In this document: piece by piece, positions 41,633 to 50,949 of the stretch
Layout of the letters: each line of letters opens with the position of its first letter
Numbering within the stretch: the stretch's first letter is position 1
Assembly: GCF_023544445.1 (NCBI RefSeq)
Contig: NZ_JALPVJ010000004.1
Span: forward strand, 248,001-312,000
Direction of reading: 5' to 3'
Length of the DNA: 64,000 nt
Source of the DNA: Actinoplanes sp. M2I2
Lineage (GTDB): Bacteria; Actinomycetota; Actinomycetes; Mycobacteriales; Micromonosporaceae
Position numbers and translations under genes: made by a program
The notes under the pieces: generated by a model
Seen by the model: the letters and a program-made list of their open reading frames with translations, nothing else
Databases searched by the model: none
What the model was told of the DNA's origin: nothing

Positions 41633-42745
41633 ATGGGAGACCTCGGACGCTTGCTCAAGGAGAGCTGGAGCCTCGTCGAGGAGCATCAGGACAAGGTGGC
41701 CGGCTACTTCTACGCCCGCATGTTCCTGTCCTACCCAGACCTGCGGGACCTCTTCCCGGTGCACATGGACGTGCAGCGGTCGCGGCTGCTCAACGCGATC
41801 GTGACCGCCGTGCAGACGCTCGAGGACCCGGAGACGTTCGAGGAGTGGCTGCGGGCGCTGGGCCGCGATCATCGCAAGTTCCACGTGGAACCGGAGCACT
41901 ACGAGGTTGTGGGAGGGGCTCTGATCGAGGCGATGCGGACCTACGCCGGCGAGCAGTGGAGCGTCGAGTACGACCAGGCCTGGGCCGACGCGTACGCGAA
42001 GATCGCCTCGATCATGCTGCGGGGCGCCGAGGCCGATACCAACCCGCCCTACTGGTACGCCGAGGTCGTCGCGCACGAACGGCGGTCCAGCGACATCGCG
42101 ATCGTCACCGTCCAGCCCATGCAGCCCCTCGACTACCGGGCCGGTCAGTACGTCAGCATCGAATGCCCCCGTCTGCAGCCGAGGCTCTGGCGCACGTACT
42201 CGATCGCGAACGCGCCCCGCCGGGACAACACGCTCGAGTTCCACGTGCGGGCGGTCGGCGCCGGCTGGGTGTCGAGCGCGCTGGTCCGCCGGCTCGAGGT
42301 CGGCGACATGGTCCGGGTGGCCTCACCGATGGGCACGATGAACCTCGACCGCCGCTCGACCCGGGACACCGTCTTCGTCGCCGGCGGCACCGGGCTCGCG
42401 CCGATCAAGTCCCTGCTCGAGGAGCTGACCCGCTACAACCGGACGCGCTGGGTGCACGTCTTCGTCGGCGCCCGTACCCGTGAGGACCTCTACGACCTGG
42501 CCGAGCTCAACCGGCTGGCCGCGCGCTACCCGTGGCTCTCGGTGGTGACCGCGTGCAGCGACGACCCCACCTACCCGGGCGAGCAGGGCAACATCTCCGA
42601 CGTGGTGGCCCGGTACGGCCCGTGGAGCGAGCACGACTTCTTCGTCTCGGGGTCGGGCCCGATGGTCAAGGCCACCCTCAAGACCCTGGCCGAGCTGCAG
42701 GTGCCGTCGATCCGGGTCAAGTACGACAGCTTCACCGACTTCTGA
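41633..42745 (+). CDS. hmp: Flavohaemoglobin (globin plus FAD/NAD reductase)
   Basis: 370 residues. The globin domain (about 1-135) has the proximal His in RKFHVEPEHY (H84). The FAD domain (about 145-240) contains RAGQYVSIECP and RTYSIAN, and the NAD domain (about 245-370) GGTGLAPIKSLLEE and a terminal VKYDSF. The protein uses NAD(P)H to turn nitric oxide and oxygen into nitrate, or acts as an oxygen-dependent reductase. It is somewhat shorter than E. coli Hmp, as in other actinobacteria. It ends only 4 bases before a convergent gene. Confidence 0.88.
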   Translation: MGDLGRLLKESWSLVEEHQDKVAGYFYARMFLSYPDLRDLFPVHMDVQRSRLLNAIVTAVQTLEDPETFEEWLRALGRDHRKFHVEPEHYEVVGGALIEAMRTYAGEQWSVEYDQAWADAYAKIASIMLRGAEADTNPPYWYAEVVAHERRSSDIAIVTVQPMQPLDYRAGQYVSIECPRLQPRLWRTYSIANAPRRDNTLEFHVRAVGAGWVSSALVRRLEVGDMVRVASPMGTMNLDRRSTRDTVFVAGGTGLAPIKSLLEELTRYNRTRWVHVFVGARTREDLYDLAELNRLAARYPWLSVVTACSDDPTYPGEQGNISDVVARYGPWSEHDFFVSGSGPMVKATLKTLAELQVPSIRVKYDSFTDF

Positions 42746-42749
42746 CCCG

Positions 42750-44282
42750 CTAGTAGACCCAGGGCCGGCCGCTCTGGCGGTAGTCGGGCACGAGGCTGGA
42801 CTCGGCGTTCATCCGGTCGACGTAGAGCCGGCCCTCCAGGTGGTCGATCTCGTGGGCGACCAGCCGGGCCGGCGCGCGCTCGAACGTCGTGATCACCCGC
42901 GTGCCGTCGTACCGGGCATGCTCGACGTCGAGGCGCAGCGGGCGCTTCACCAGCCCGCGGTAGTCGAAGAACGACAGACAGCCCTCGTACTGCTCGTCCC
43001 GTTCGCCCGACTCGCCGACGACCCGTGGGTTGATCAGCACCAGCGGTTCGGCGCCCGGGTCGGCCGGGCGCACCACGGCGACCGCCACGGACCGGCCGAT
43101 CTGCGGCGCCGACAACCCCACGCCCTTGGTGAAGTCGTGCACCTGCTCGAGCCGGGTCAGCGCCGCGTGCAGCGCGGCCACGACCTCGCGGGCCTCGGCC
43201 TCCTCACGGGGCAGCTGGAAGTGGCGGGCGCGCTGCCGCAGCAACTCGGAGCCGCGCTGGACGATGCCGATGCCCCGCATCTGACCGGACGCCCGCGGCT
43301 GGCCGTTGCCGTTGCTGCCCGGCGCCAGCGCCGGGAAAGGAGGCGCACCGGCCCCGCGGAAACGCCATTCCAGCCGGTATCGCGCGTTCAGCTGAGGCGT
43401 GTCGGTCGACCATTCGAAGACCGCCCGGCCGGCGTCGTCGTGCCGCTCCATCGGCGTACGCACCGGAACCTCGGCCGCGAGCGACGTCTCGACCCCCCAC
43501 ACCTGCGGGTCGAACGAGGCCGGGAAGTCCAGCCGCACGGTGAGCCGCCGGGTGGGCAGCCGGACCGCCCGCTGGAACCACTGGCCCCACTTCTCCACCC
43601 CGACCGTGTATTCGTACTGGATGGTGGTCCGCTCACCCGGGTAGAGCGCGAACTGGCCGCCGTCGTTCGCGAACAGCAACCACACCTCCTTGGACGCGTC
43701 CCGGTCGAGCTTGATCCGCCAATCCATCGGCTCGACCGCGTCGCCCTCCCCGGCGCAGGCGGCGAAGCCCATCTCGTCGAAGCTCAGCGGGTGCTCGCGG
43801 TGATGCCGGTTGGAGCCGGTCGGGTCGTTCGGGTAGCGGTCGACCGCGATCTTCACGAGGTAGCGCGTCACCGGTTCCGAGCCGGCGTTGTAGAGGGCGC
43901 GGCGCACCCGGCAGCGGTACGAGCCGTCGGCGTACCGCAGCTCGGCGACCTCACGCTCCACGATCAGTCCGGTGCCGGGCGGCAGCCACTGCACCGGTAC
44001 GGGGGGATCGCGGTGCAGCGCCGCGCTGCGCGCATGCCGCAGTTCGTCGTACTCCTGGAAGCGCTGCCAGATCGCCCCGCCCGCGTCGAGGACGGCCTCG
44101 GCCCGCCGGGCGAAGTCCTCGGTGGGCTTGTGCCGCCGCCCCTCGACGTGGCTGACGTAGGAGGGGTCGAAACCCATGCGCGCGGCGAGCTGCTTCTTGC
44201 TCATGCCGCGCTCGACCCGCCAGTGCGCCAGCGCCGTCACGAACTGATCAGCGGCCCGCTCGACGGGCGAGGTGGTCATCAT
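42750..44282 (-). CDS. XRE-type regulator fused to a peptide deformylase
   Basis: 510 residues. An XRE helix-turn-helix lies at about 10-70 (RGMSKKQLAARMGFDPSYVS then HVEGRRHKPTEDF). A middle beta-rich region (about 95-320) has no recognised family. The C-terminal 170 residues are a peptide deformylase with all three metal motifs: GVGLSAPQIG, EGCLSFF (Cys about 434) and AHEIDHLEG (His about 476 and 480). Deformylases remove formyl from nascent chains; this one may instead act on a specific peptide or be a sensor. ATG 44282 or 44279 follows AGGGGA. Confidence 0.85.
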   Translation of the reverse strand: MMTTSPVERAADQFVTALAHWRVERGMSKKQLAARMGFDPSYVSHVEGRRHKPTEDFARRAEAVLDAGGAIWQRFQEYDELRHARSAALHRDPPVPVQWLPPGTGLIVEREVAELRYADGSYRCRVRRALYNAGSEPVTRYLVKIAVDRYPNDPTGSNRHHREHPLSFDEMGFAACAGEGDAVEPMDWRIKLDRDASKEVWLLFANDGGQFALYPGERTTIQYEYTVGVEKWGQWFQRAVRLPTRRLTVRLDFPASFDPQVWGVETSLAAEVPVRTPMERHDDAGRAVFEWSTDTPQLNARYRLEWRFRGAGAPPFPALAPGSNGNGQPRASGQMRGIGIVQRGSELLRQRARHFQLPREEAEAREVVAALHAALTRLEQVHDFTKGVGLSAPQIGRSVAVAVVRPADPGAEPLVLINPRVVGESGERDEQYEGCLSFFDYRGLVKRPLRLDVEHARYDGTRVITTFERAPARLVAHEIDHLEGRLYVDRMNAESSLVPDYRQSGRPWVY

Positions 44283-44436
44283 CGATGTCCCCTTCGCGAC
44301 GAGAATTTCAGTGTCGCCGCCGCTGGTGTCCGGTTGGTGCTAGTAGCGAGTACACGACAGATACCTTGACGAATCAGGCAACGTGTCCGCCACGGGTTAG
44401 GTAACCCTCGCGGAGGGTATTCGTCCGAAAGCTCGG

Positions 44437-44455
44437 CTTGGTTAGCCTATCCTTA
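44437..44455 (+). promoter_or_regulatory. IdeR/DtxR-type iron box
   Basis: CTTGGTTAGCCTATCCTTA agrees with the 19 bp consensus TTAGGTTAGGCTAACCTAA at 14 positions, including the GGTTAG half. It lies 117 bases before the FhuF-like gene. Repression by iron-loaded IdeR is expected. Confidence 0.65.
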
Positions 44456-44571
44456 GAGGTGTACGGTGGGTCGTCGGCACGGCGGCGTCTCGGCCACCGT
44501 GGTTCCGTTCTATTCGGCGAGGTGAATGCGGTGGCTCAGCGCGTCCCGGCGCCGCAGGGCGGACACGTCCC

Positions 44572-45372
44572 GTGACCACTGCCCTCGAGCGCACGACACG
44601 CACCGTCACCCCACCACAGCCCTTGGGCCCGGTCACGGCGACCCTGCGAGCGATGTTCGGCACCAGCACCGAACTGCCCGGCCTCGCCCCCGACCTCCTC
44701 GTCCACGACACCACCGGCTGGTCCCCCGCCCGCGTCCTGACCGACGAGCACCTGGGCACGCTGCTCGACTCGGCCGGCCGCCGCTGGAACGCCCAGCCCC
44801 ACGCCGCGGCCGCCCTGGCCTGGAAGGCGTACACGTACTGGCTGGCGCTGCCCGCGGTGCTCGGCTGGGCCTCGGCCCGCCGCGTCCCGCTGCTCACCGC
44901 CGACGACGTGCTCGTGCACTTCTCCGACCCGCGCCCGCTGGTCACCCTGGGCCTGCGCGCCGACATTCCGGTCGCCGTCCTGCCGGGCGACCCGATCGCC
45001 GTGGCCGGCCTCCCCCAGGTCCGCGTCGTCGCCGACGAGACCGCCCTGCTGGCCGAACTGCGCCGCTCCCTGCTCGACGCCCACCTCACCCCGCTGCTCG
45101 ACGCCATCCACGACCGCGTCCGCCTGGGCAAAAGGACCCTGCTGGGTTCCCTCTCCTCCGGAGTGGCGTACGGCGTCCTCCGCTCGGCCGACGTCCTGCC
45201 CGGCCCGTCCGCCGAGACGATCGACCAGCTGCACGGCGCCCTCGGCGTCGAGGACCTGGTCGAGCTGGTCACCGCCCCCAACGGCAAGCTCGACGTCCAG
45301 CGCAAGACCTGCTGCCTGGCCTTCACCCTGCCCCAGCCCAAGGTCTGCAAGGGCTGCTGCATCAAGAGCTGA
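44572..45372 (+). CDS. FhuF-like (2Fe-2S) ferric-siderophore reductase
   Basis: 266 residues. The C-terminus RKTCCLAFTLPQPKVCKGCC has the CC-x10-C-x2-C cysteine set of FhuF proteins, which bind a 2Fe-2S cluster and reduce iron in siderophores. The rest is the poorly conserved helical FhuF body. GTG 44572 is used because the upstream sequence holds the iron box and promoter. Iron-repressed expression is likely. Confidence 0.8.
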   Translation: MTTALERTTRTVTPPQPLGPVTATLRAMFGTSTELPGLAPDLLVHDTTGWSPARVLTDEHLGTLLDSAGRRWNAQPHAAAALAWKAYTYWLALPAVLGWASARRVPLLTADDVLVHFSDPRPLVTLGLRADIPVAVLPGDPIAVAGLPQVRVVADETALLAELRRSLLDAHLTPLLDAIHDRVRLGKRTLLGSLSSGVAYGVLRSADVLPGPSAETIDQLHGALGVEDLVELVTAPNGKLDVQRKTCCLAFTLPQPKVCKGCCIKS

Positions 45373-45396
45373 GGTCCGGCGCGGCTCCCCCGGGCG

Positions 45397-46248
45397 TCAA
45401 GAACCGGTGTCCGGCGCACTCTGCCAAGGCAACGGCTGAGGTACGCGGCGCCACCACCATCCAGCCGGCAAGTCGGCAGCCGACGCGTGTCCGCCGTCGC
45501 CCCCGGTCAGCCCGGCGAAACGCTCGTCCACCTCGGCCACAGCTCGCAGGACGTCGTCGCGGACAGGCTCAGGCACCGCGCCGATGGCCGTCGTCAGCTT
45601 GTCGCGGGTTTCCAGATCCTCGCGGTAGTACGCCTCCGGGTACCAACCGTCGGGCGGCCAGCCTGCCCCGAATCGGTCGACCATGCTCTCCCAAGCGCCG
45701 ATCAGCCGGATGACCTGCTGCACCGCGTCGTCGGCCGACCACGGTCCCACCAGCTCGACCAGGCGGTCCCGGGCCGGCGTCGGCCGGCGATATTCACGGA
45801 TGACCTCGGGTATCGCCGCCACGCGGACCCCCGGAAGCCCCGCGAGTGGGTGCTCGACGGCATCGATGCGGTAGACGCCGTCGTCGTCCTCATAGATACG
45901 TGCCCGGGTCCGTGAGCCATCGGGACCGACCAGATAGAACGCGCTGGGCGGTGCGGGCAACGCCTGACAGGCCACGAAGGTCCCCAGCGCGCGGGCGATC
46001 CAGGCTGCTGCGATCGGCTCGGCCGGCGCTTCCGGGACGGCCGCCGCGTCCACATGGACGTCCAGATGCCAGTGCAGCTCACCGGTCAGAGCAGTGACCG
46101 TGCAGCTGACCGGTGCGTCCCAGTTCCGGTCGACGTCTCCGTCGTCCGCGACGTCCACCGCATCGGCCGGCAGGTCGAGCAGCCCGGCGAGCGCGGCGCT
46201 CAACCGGTCGCGATCCAGCTCACCGTAAATCCACAGCCCGTAATTCAC
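45397..46248 (-). CDS. Possible immunity protein of toxin locus
   Basis: 283 residues, soluble, acidic, no catalytic motif (start NYGLWIYGELDRDRLSAALA). It overlaps the end of the toxin-like gene by 4 bases, the common arrangement of a polymorphic toxin with its immunity protein. The function is inferred from this coupling and composition. Confidence 0.5.
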   Translation of the reverse strand: MNYGLWIYGELDRDRLSAALAGLLDLPADAVDVADDGDVDRNWDAPVSCTVTALTGELHWHLDVHVDAAAVPEAPAEPIAAAWIARALGTFVACQALPAPPSAFYLVGPDGSRTRARIYEDDDGVYRIDAVEHPLAGLPGVRVAAIPEVIREYRRPTPARDRLVELVGPWSADDAVQQVIRLIGAWESMVDRFGAGWPPDGWYPEAYYREDLETRDKLTTAIGAVPEPVRDDVLRAVAEVDERFAGLTGGDGGHASAADLPAGWWWRRVPQPLPWQSAPDTGS

Positions 46249-46898
46249 GGCTCGTACGTCCCGTCGTAGATGGCCTTGGCTTTCGCCACCGCTTCAGGGT
46301 TCGCGGTGAAACGCGGGTTCCTGGCGAGTTGCGGCGCCGCGGACAGATCGCCACCAGCCCGCACGATCTCCTTGAGTGCCGCGTACTCGTTGCGATCGAG
46401 CTTGACCATACCGGCGCCGCTGTCCGGGAAAACCCGTCCGTTGGCCTCGACACCGTACGAACGACCGTTGATCTCGTATCGCTGGGTCAGGGGGTTCCAC
46501 AACGCGTCGCCGGCCGCAATTCCTTGGACATCGTCGGTCGCCACGCCTTCATAGCCGCGAAGATAGACGCTGTTCTCCTCACCGACGATGCCGTTGCGCG
46601 CACCGGTGATGGTGTGGCGTCGGTGCGGAGGATTGAGGTCCTTCCCGTGGGCGCTTCCGGTGACCGAGCCCACCGTGGGCCAAGGCGGTCCCGGACTGCC
46701 ATCGGGCTTGCCGGGTAGCGCGCTCCGTCTGGCGTCGGGCCGCAGGCTTCCGTCCTCCGCCTTGTCGCCCACCTGTGCCTGGGCGGCCGCGATGCTGGGC
46801 GGATCACCGCCGGACGCAGAGGGACGAGGCGGCCGGCCAGGCGGGTCACCGCCGCCCGAGCCGTCGCTGGGGCCGCCGCGTGGGCGTGAGGTCGGCAT
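46245..46898 (-). CDS. Polymorphic-toxin C-terminal fragment
   Basis: 217 residues. A Gly/Pro-rich disordered start (about 1-85) leads to a compact domain (about 90-217: RRHTITGARNGIVGEENSVY ... RYEINGRSYGVEANGRVFPD ... MVKLDRNEYAALKEIVRAGG) that resembles the C-terminal part of secreted toxins. The usual large N-terminal secretion region is missing. Upstream DNA (46899-47015) has a protein-like stretch in another frame (EHVDAWRARKGVTAIDTVAF), so the gene may be a fragment of a longer one. Confidence 0.45.
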   Translation of the reverse strand: MPTSRPRGGPSDGSGGGDPPGRPPRPSASGGDPPSIAAAQAQVGDKAEDGSLRPDARRSALPGKPDGSPGPPWPTVGSVTGSAHGKDLNPPHRRHTITGARNGIVGEENSVYLRGYEGVATDDVQGIAAGDALWNPLTQRYEINGRSYGVEANGRVFPDSGAGMVKLDRNEYAALKEIVRAGGDLSAAPQLARNPRFTANPEAVAKAKAIYDGTYEP

Positions 46899-47020
46899 TC
46901 TCGAGGCCGTCCTGGTGTCCGGGTACGGGGAACGCCACAGTATCGATCGCTGTCACACCTTTGCGGGCACGCCAGGCGTCAACGTGTTCGGTGAGCGCGC
47001 CGGTCCGCCGGCGTCGCGGC

Positions 47021-47476
47021 TCACCAGGTGCGGGCCCAGTCGGGGGGAGGGACCACCGGCAGGTCGGGGTCGCCGGGGGTGGCTTCGAGGGCGTACAGGA
47101 CCTGGAGGTCGTCGCTGTCGGGGTCGGTCATCACGCGGCCGTAAGAGCCATCGGCGGCGACCAGGAACCAGTAGTCCGGAGCGGGGCTGCCGTCGTCCAG
47201 CAGGGCGCGGCTGCGGGCCAGGCGGCACACTGCCCGGGCCAGCTCCAGCGGAGTCGCTTCGGTCAGCTCCCGCAGCCGGCGGCCGGCGCTGAGCTCGTGA
47301 CCGAACGAACCGCCGGCCGGAGTGATCAGGACGACCGGGTCAGGGCCCGGATGGGCCGGCAGATCCTCGTAGCGCCCCACGTAGATCAAGTCGGGAGCGA
47401 CGTCGTAGACGGTGTGCAGCGTCTCCCGCAGGGCCTCGGCCGGCGTCCCGGTGTCGAAGTAGATGCCGTAAGTCAT
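47021..47476 (-). CDS. Small acidic protein, possible immunity protein
   Basis: 151 residues, soluble, acidic (MTYGIYFDTGTPAEALRETL start, PPPDWARTW end). No family recognised. Its position just upstream of the toxin-like pair suggests a second immunity-type gene. Confidence 0.5.
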   Translation of the reverse strand: MTYGIYFDTGTPAEALRETLHTVYDVAPDLIYVGRYEDLPAHPGPDPVVLITPAGGSFGHELSAGRRLRELTEATPLELARAVCRLARSRALLDDGSPAPDYWFLVAADGSYGRVMTDPDSDDLQVLYALEATPGDPDLPVVPPPDWARTW

Positions 47477-47491
47477 GCCCCACCGTCCAGG

Positions 47492-47872
47492 TCAGGCGTC
47501 GTGGAACGGGTGGGGCTCGGCCGGGATGCGCTTGGCCATCAGGCAGAACTCGTTGCCTTCGGGGTCCTCGAGGACTGTCCAGGAGCCGCCGGCGGTGATG
47601 GTCGACCGGCGCGCTCCCAGGGCCAGGAGGCGGTCAAGCTCCTCGGCCGGGGTGCGGTCGGTGGGGCAGATGTCGAAGTGCAGGCGGTTCTTGGCCTGCT
47701 TCGCTTCGGGCACGCGGATGAAGAGGATGTCGGGGCTGGTGGTGGCGCCGCGGATGGCCACGCCTGTGTCGTCGCGGGCGAAGATGCGGTAGTTCAGCGC
47801 CTCGCTCCAGAAGGCGGCCATCCGCTCCGGGTCCGCGCAGTCGATCACCATGTCGCCGATCCGGCTCGCCAT
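47492..47872 (-). CDS. VOC-superfamily (glyoxalase-like) protein
   Basis: 126 residues. RIGDMVIDCADPERMAAFWS then EALNY starts a typical VOC/Glyoxalase_6 half, and RLHFDICP plus TVLEDPEGNEFCLM supply the metal-binding His and Glu of the second half. The enzyme could be a dioxygenase, isomerase or resistance protein; the substrate is unknown. ATG 47872 is chosen at the start of homology, although the frame is open far upstream across other genes. Confidence 0.8.
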   Translation of the reverse strand: MASRIGDMVIDCADPERMAAFWSEALNYRIFARDDTGVAIRGATTSPDILFIRVPEAKQAKNRLHFDICPTDRTPAEELDRLLALGARRSTITAGGSWTVLEDPEGNEFCLMAKRIPAEPHPFHDA

Positions 47873-47939
47873 TCGAGGCAGCCTAGTCGGCGGGCGCCCT
47901 GGGGGCCGAGGGCTCTGCGCGGCCGCCGGGCGAGACGGA

Positions 47940-47967
47940 GAAAGGGCGGTCAGGGGACCGCCCTTTC
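47940..47967 (-). terminator. Hairpin terminator after the GT-C-like gene
   Basis: GAAAGGGCGGTC (47940-47951) pairs perfectly with GACCGCCCTTTC (47956-47967), with a 4 base loop. It follows the stop at 47983 of the minus-strand gene. Confidence 0.8.
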
Positions 47968-47982
47968 CGTACGCCGGGACCG

Positions 47983-49968
47983 TCAGCCGATGTCGGGGCC
48001 GGTGAGCACCGCGTTGGGGTCGTCGACCAGGTGGCGGACGTCCCACACCCAGGCGCCGCCTGTCCAGGTGGGCTGGTAGCCGAGCAGGCCGGTCATCGCG
48101 CGCAGCATTTCGATGTCGCGGATCTGCGGGGTCAGCACGACCGCGCCGGCCTTCCAGTAGCGCAGGTCGGCCAGGGTCATCTCGCGCCGGGTGTCGTTGA
48201 TCTCGGGGATCGGGTTGCCCTGGCGGATCGAGGCCATCAGGCCGCTGGTCGGGCGCCACGGGGGCGAGAACAGCGCGGTGCGGTCGCTCGGGTTGAGCGG
48301 GTTCTGGTTGGGCAGCAGGGCGTACGCGCCGGCGATGCGCATGTCCTGGCCGGTCATCGCGGTCCAGCGCAGCGGGTCGGGGTAGCCGGAGTCGGGCAGC
48401 GGCAACGTGACGACGGTGTGGTTGTCGTCGACGAACTGCTTCCAGGCGCCCGAGGTGACGAAGTCGGGGACCGGCGCCATCGGGACGGTCTTGAGCTGGA
48501 CCGGTACGAGCGGGACCAGCGCCATGGCGACCGCCGTGATCATGGCGACGCGGACGGGGCCGCGGGCGGCCGGCTGCGAGCGCACCAGGTCGACGGCCCG
48601 CTGCACGCCGAGGGCCAGCAGGATGCCCACGACCGGCGCGATGGCCATGGCCCAGCGGGTCGGCACGGCCGAGTTGAGCACCGGAACGCTGTGCAGAACA
48701 GCCCAGATGCCGGGCATGCCGGTGTTGATGCCGTTCAGGAAAATTCGCGGTCCGAGCGACATCGCGGCGAAGAGGACGGCCAGCGAGCCGAGCGCGAGAA
48801 CGGCGACGGAACGGCGCATCCAGACCAGCAGGCCGACGAAAAGAATGACCAGGCCCCAGCCGAAGAATGCGTTTTCCTCGGCCGGGTTCTGCGCGAGCCG
48901 CTCGGCGATCACCGCATTGCCGGCGACCGAGTGGCTCGAATAGGCCGTGAACGAGCCGAGGTCGGCGCCGAAGTTGCGGACGAACTGCGGCAGGCCGTGG
49001 TAGCTCTGCGGACCGAAGAACTGGACCGACAACGGGTACGCCAGCACGGCCAGCGTGACGATGCCGGCGACGGCCAGCCCCTGGAGGAAGCGGCGGGTCT
49101 CGCCCCGGTGCGTCTTGCGCCGCGCGACGGCCATGATCAGGCAGAACACGCCCAGGCCGACCGCGGTCATGAAGAGGACCTCGAGATTGATGAACGCCTG
49201 CCAGATGAGCAGCGCGGCCATGATCAGCCCGTTGCGGACGGCGCGGCCGGGCTGCCGCAGGCGCAGCGTGCGCCAGATGATCAGCGGGACCAGGAATTGC
49301 GAGACGATGTTCGGGTGGCCGCCGGCGTGCGACACCATGCTCGGCGCGAACGTGCAGAAGAGAGCCCCGACCCAGGCCGCGAGCCGCGATGAGACGAACT
49401 GGCGCGAGAGCACGAAATACCACGAGATACCGGTGAGTGCCAACGCCATGGTGAGAAATACGTTGAACGCCACATGCGGACCGAACAGCAGAGTTACCGG
49501 CGTCATCGGCAGCGAAATGGCCAGCACCGAGGTGTTGGCCATCATGTTCACCCCATCGGGGTAATTCATGCGATCCGAGAAGAACGGATATGCGCCATCG
49601 GTGAGCACGCGAGCACCATGCGCCAGCATCCACTCAAAGAAAGCCTGGTCCTGCGGATCGTCACGCAACTGGTGATCGAGATTGAGCCACAACGGCGCGG
49701 TGAGGTAGAACGCGACAACGACGAACGTCGCTGCCGCCAGCACGTCACGCCAGTCCGGCCGCCGCCTCCACCACCGCCGAGCAGGCGTCCCGGCCTGCTC
49801 AGGAGCGGCTTCGACGTCGGGTATGACCGAGGTCGGAACCGTCGGAGCGACGTCCGTACCGAGCGCGATCAGCTCCGCGTCGAGGTCGTCGGCTCCGGTC
49901 ACTTGACGGGGCGGCAGCACGTTCCCGCCGGCCGACTGGCCTGTCGAGTCAATACCCGTAATCGTCAT
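47983..49968 (-). CDS. Large GT-C-like membrane glycosyltransferase
   Basis: 661 residues from ATG 49968; earlier in-frame ATGs add an unlikely leader. A cytosolic N-terminus with an Arg-rich stretch (RRWWRRRPDWRD) leads to about 11-12 membrane helices. The first outer loop has NLDHQLRDDPQDQAFFEWML, with acidic residues placed like the catalytic D-D/E of GT-C enzymes. A soluble outer domain of about 170 residues ends the protein. It may transfer a lipid-linked sugar to a cell-surface acceptor; the substrate is unknown. Confidence 0.65.
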   Translation of the reverse strand: MTITGIDSTGQSAGGNVLPPRQVTGADDLDAELIALGTDVAPTVPTSVIPDVEAAPEQAGTPARRWWRRRPDWRDVLAAATFVVVAFYLTAPLWLNLDHQLRDDPQDQAFFEWMLAHGARVLTDGAYPFFSDRMNYPDGVNMMANTSVLAISLPMTPVTLLFGPHVAFNVFLTMALALTGISWYFVLSRQFVSSRLAAWVGALFCTFAPSMVSHAGGHPNIVSQFLVPLIIWRTLRLRQPGRAVRNGLIMAALLIWQAFINLEVLFMTAVGLGVFCLIMAVARRKTHRGETRRFLQGLAVAGIVTLAVLAYPLSVQFFGPQSYHGLPQFVRNFGADLGSFTAYSSHSVAGNAVIAERLAQNPAEENAFFGWGLVILFVGLLVWMRRSVAVLALGSLAVLFAAMSLGPRIFLNGINTGMPGIWAVLHSVPVLNSAVPTRWAMAIAPVVGILLALGVQRAVDLVRSQPAARGPVRVAMITAVAMALVPLVPVQLKTVPMAPVPDFVTSGAWKQFVDDNHTVVTLPLPDSGYPDPLRWTAMTGQDMRIAGAYALLPNQNPLNPSDRTALFSPPWRPTSGLMASIRQGNPIPEINDTRREMTLADLRYWKAGAVVLTPQIRDIEMLRAMTGLLGYQPTWTGGAWVWDVRHLVDDPNAVLTGPDIG

Positions 49969-50219
49969 AGCGTGGGCGAGCCTAACCGAGGTTGGTAACA
50001 GTGCAGTGTCGAGCGTCCCATGCGTGATCGAGCCGATATGAACAAGGTGTATTCGGCTCGTCATGAGAAGCGGCCGGGCCGAGTACCCACCCCGCCACGT
50101 CTCAATCAGGCAAATAATGGGGTGCGGCCAGCGCCTCAACTTTCGGTTGAGCAGAGGAGATGGTTAACTCTTCCGGTCCCGCTGTCAGCTCGGATCAGCA
50201 AGACGAGGGAACCTTACAT

Positions 50220-50933
50220 ATGGCAGACATCACTGGAGACCAGCGGATCCAGTCCGAAGTGCTCGAGGGCCTCGCCACGGCTGTGAACCATCGGCGGTGG
50301 TTCGTGGAGCTCGCTCTCCCGTACCTCGGGGACAACCCGATCGAGATCGGCAGCGGCCTCGGAGACTACGCGATCGAGTGGGCCGAGCACCTTCCGCGGT
50401 TCACGGCGACCGAAGCCGACCCGGACCGGCTCGTGCAACTCAAGGAGCGCATGGCCGGCCACCCGAACATCGAGGTGCGCCAGATGCTGCTCCCGTCGCC
50501 CGAGGCGAACGGCGAGTACAGCGCGGCAGTCTCGTACAACGTGCTCGAGCACATCGAGGACCACGTCGGCGCGCTGCGGAGCATGGCCGACCTGGTACGC
50601 CCGGGCGGACGGGTCATCATCATCGTCCCGGCGTTCATGTTCGCGATGAGCAACGTCGACATCGCCACCGGGCACATCCGCCGCTACACCAAGAAGTCGA
50701 TGCGCGCCGCCATGGACGAGGCCGGCCTGCGGATCGAGAAGATGCACTACGCGAACGCGCTCGGCCTGATCGGCTACTACGGCGCGACCAGCATCTTCAA
50801 GCTGGCGCCCAAGGAAGGCCCGATGGTCAAGGTGTACGACTCGATCGTGCTGCCGGTGACCAAGGCGGCCGAGAGCGTCATGAAGCCGCCGTTCGGCCAG
50901 TCCGTCTTCGTCGTGGCCCGCACGCCCGCCTGA
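50220..50933 (+). CDS. SAM-dependent class I methyltransferase
   Basis: 237 residues from ATG 50220. SAM-binding motif I is NPIEIGSGLGDYAIEW, motif II TATEADPDRL, motif IV SYNVLEHIEDH and motif post-IV VRPGGRVIIIVPA. The pattern H-I-x-R-Y (GHIRRYTKKSM) is seen in methyltransferases acting on sugars or lipids. It lies head-to-head with the GT-C-like gene, so both may modify the same envelope glycan. Confidence 0.82.
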   Translation: MADITGDQRIQSEVLEGLATAVNHRRWFVELALPYLGDNPIEIGSGLGDYAIEWAEHLPRFTATEADPDRLVQLKERMAGHPNIEVRQMLLPSPEANGEYSAAVSYNVLEHIEDHVGALRSMADLVRPGGRVIIIVPAFMFAMSNVDIATGHIRRYTKKSMRAAMDEAGLRIEKMHYANALGLIGYYGATSIFKLAPKEGPMVKVYDSIVLPVTKAAESVMKPPFGQSVFVVARTPA

Positions 50934-50949
50934 TCGGCCGGACAAGCGA

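Noticed and set aside
42840..44369. 509-residue plus-strand frame opposite the XRE-deformylase gene
   Set aside because: The minus-strand reading has an XRE domain and all deformylase motifs; the plus-strand frame is its shadow.
47492..49633. 713-residue minus-strand frame covering the VOC gene and much of the GT-C-like gene
   Set aside because: Only its last 126 residues are a real protein (VOC). The rest is an Arg/Pro-rich out-of-frame reading of the membrane protein gene, with a hairpin terminator in between.
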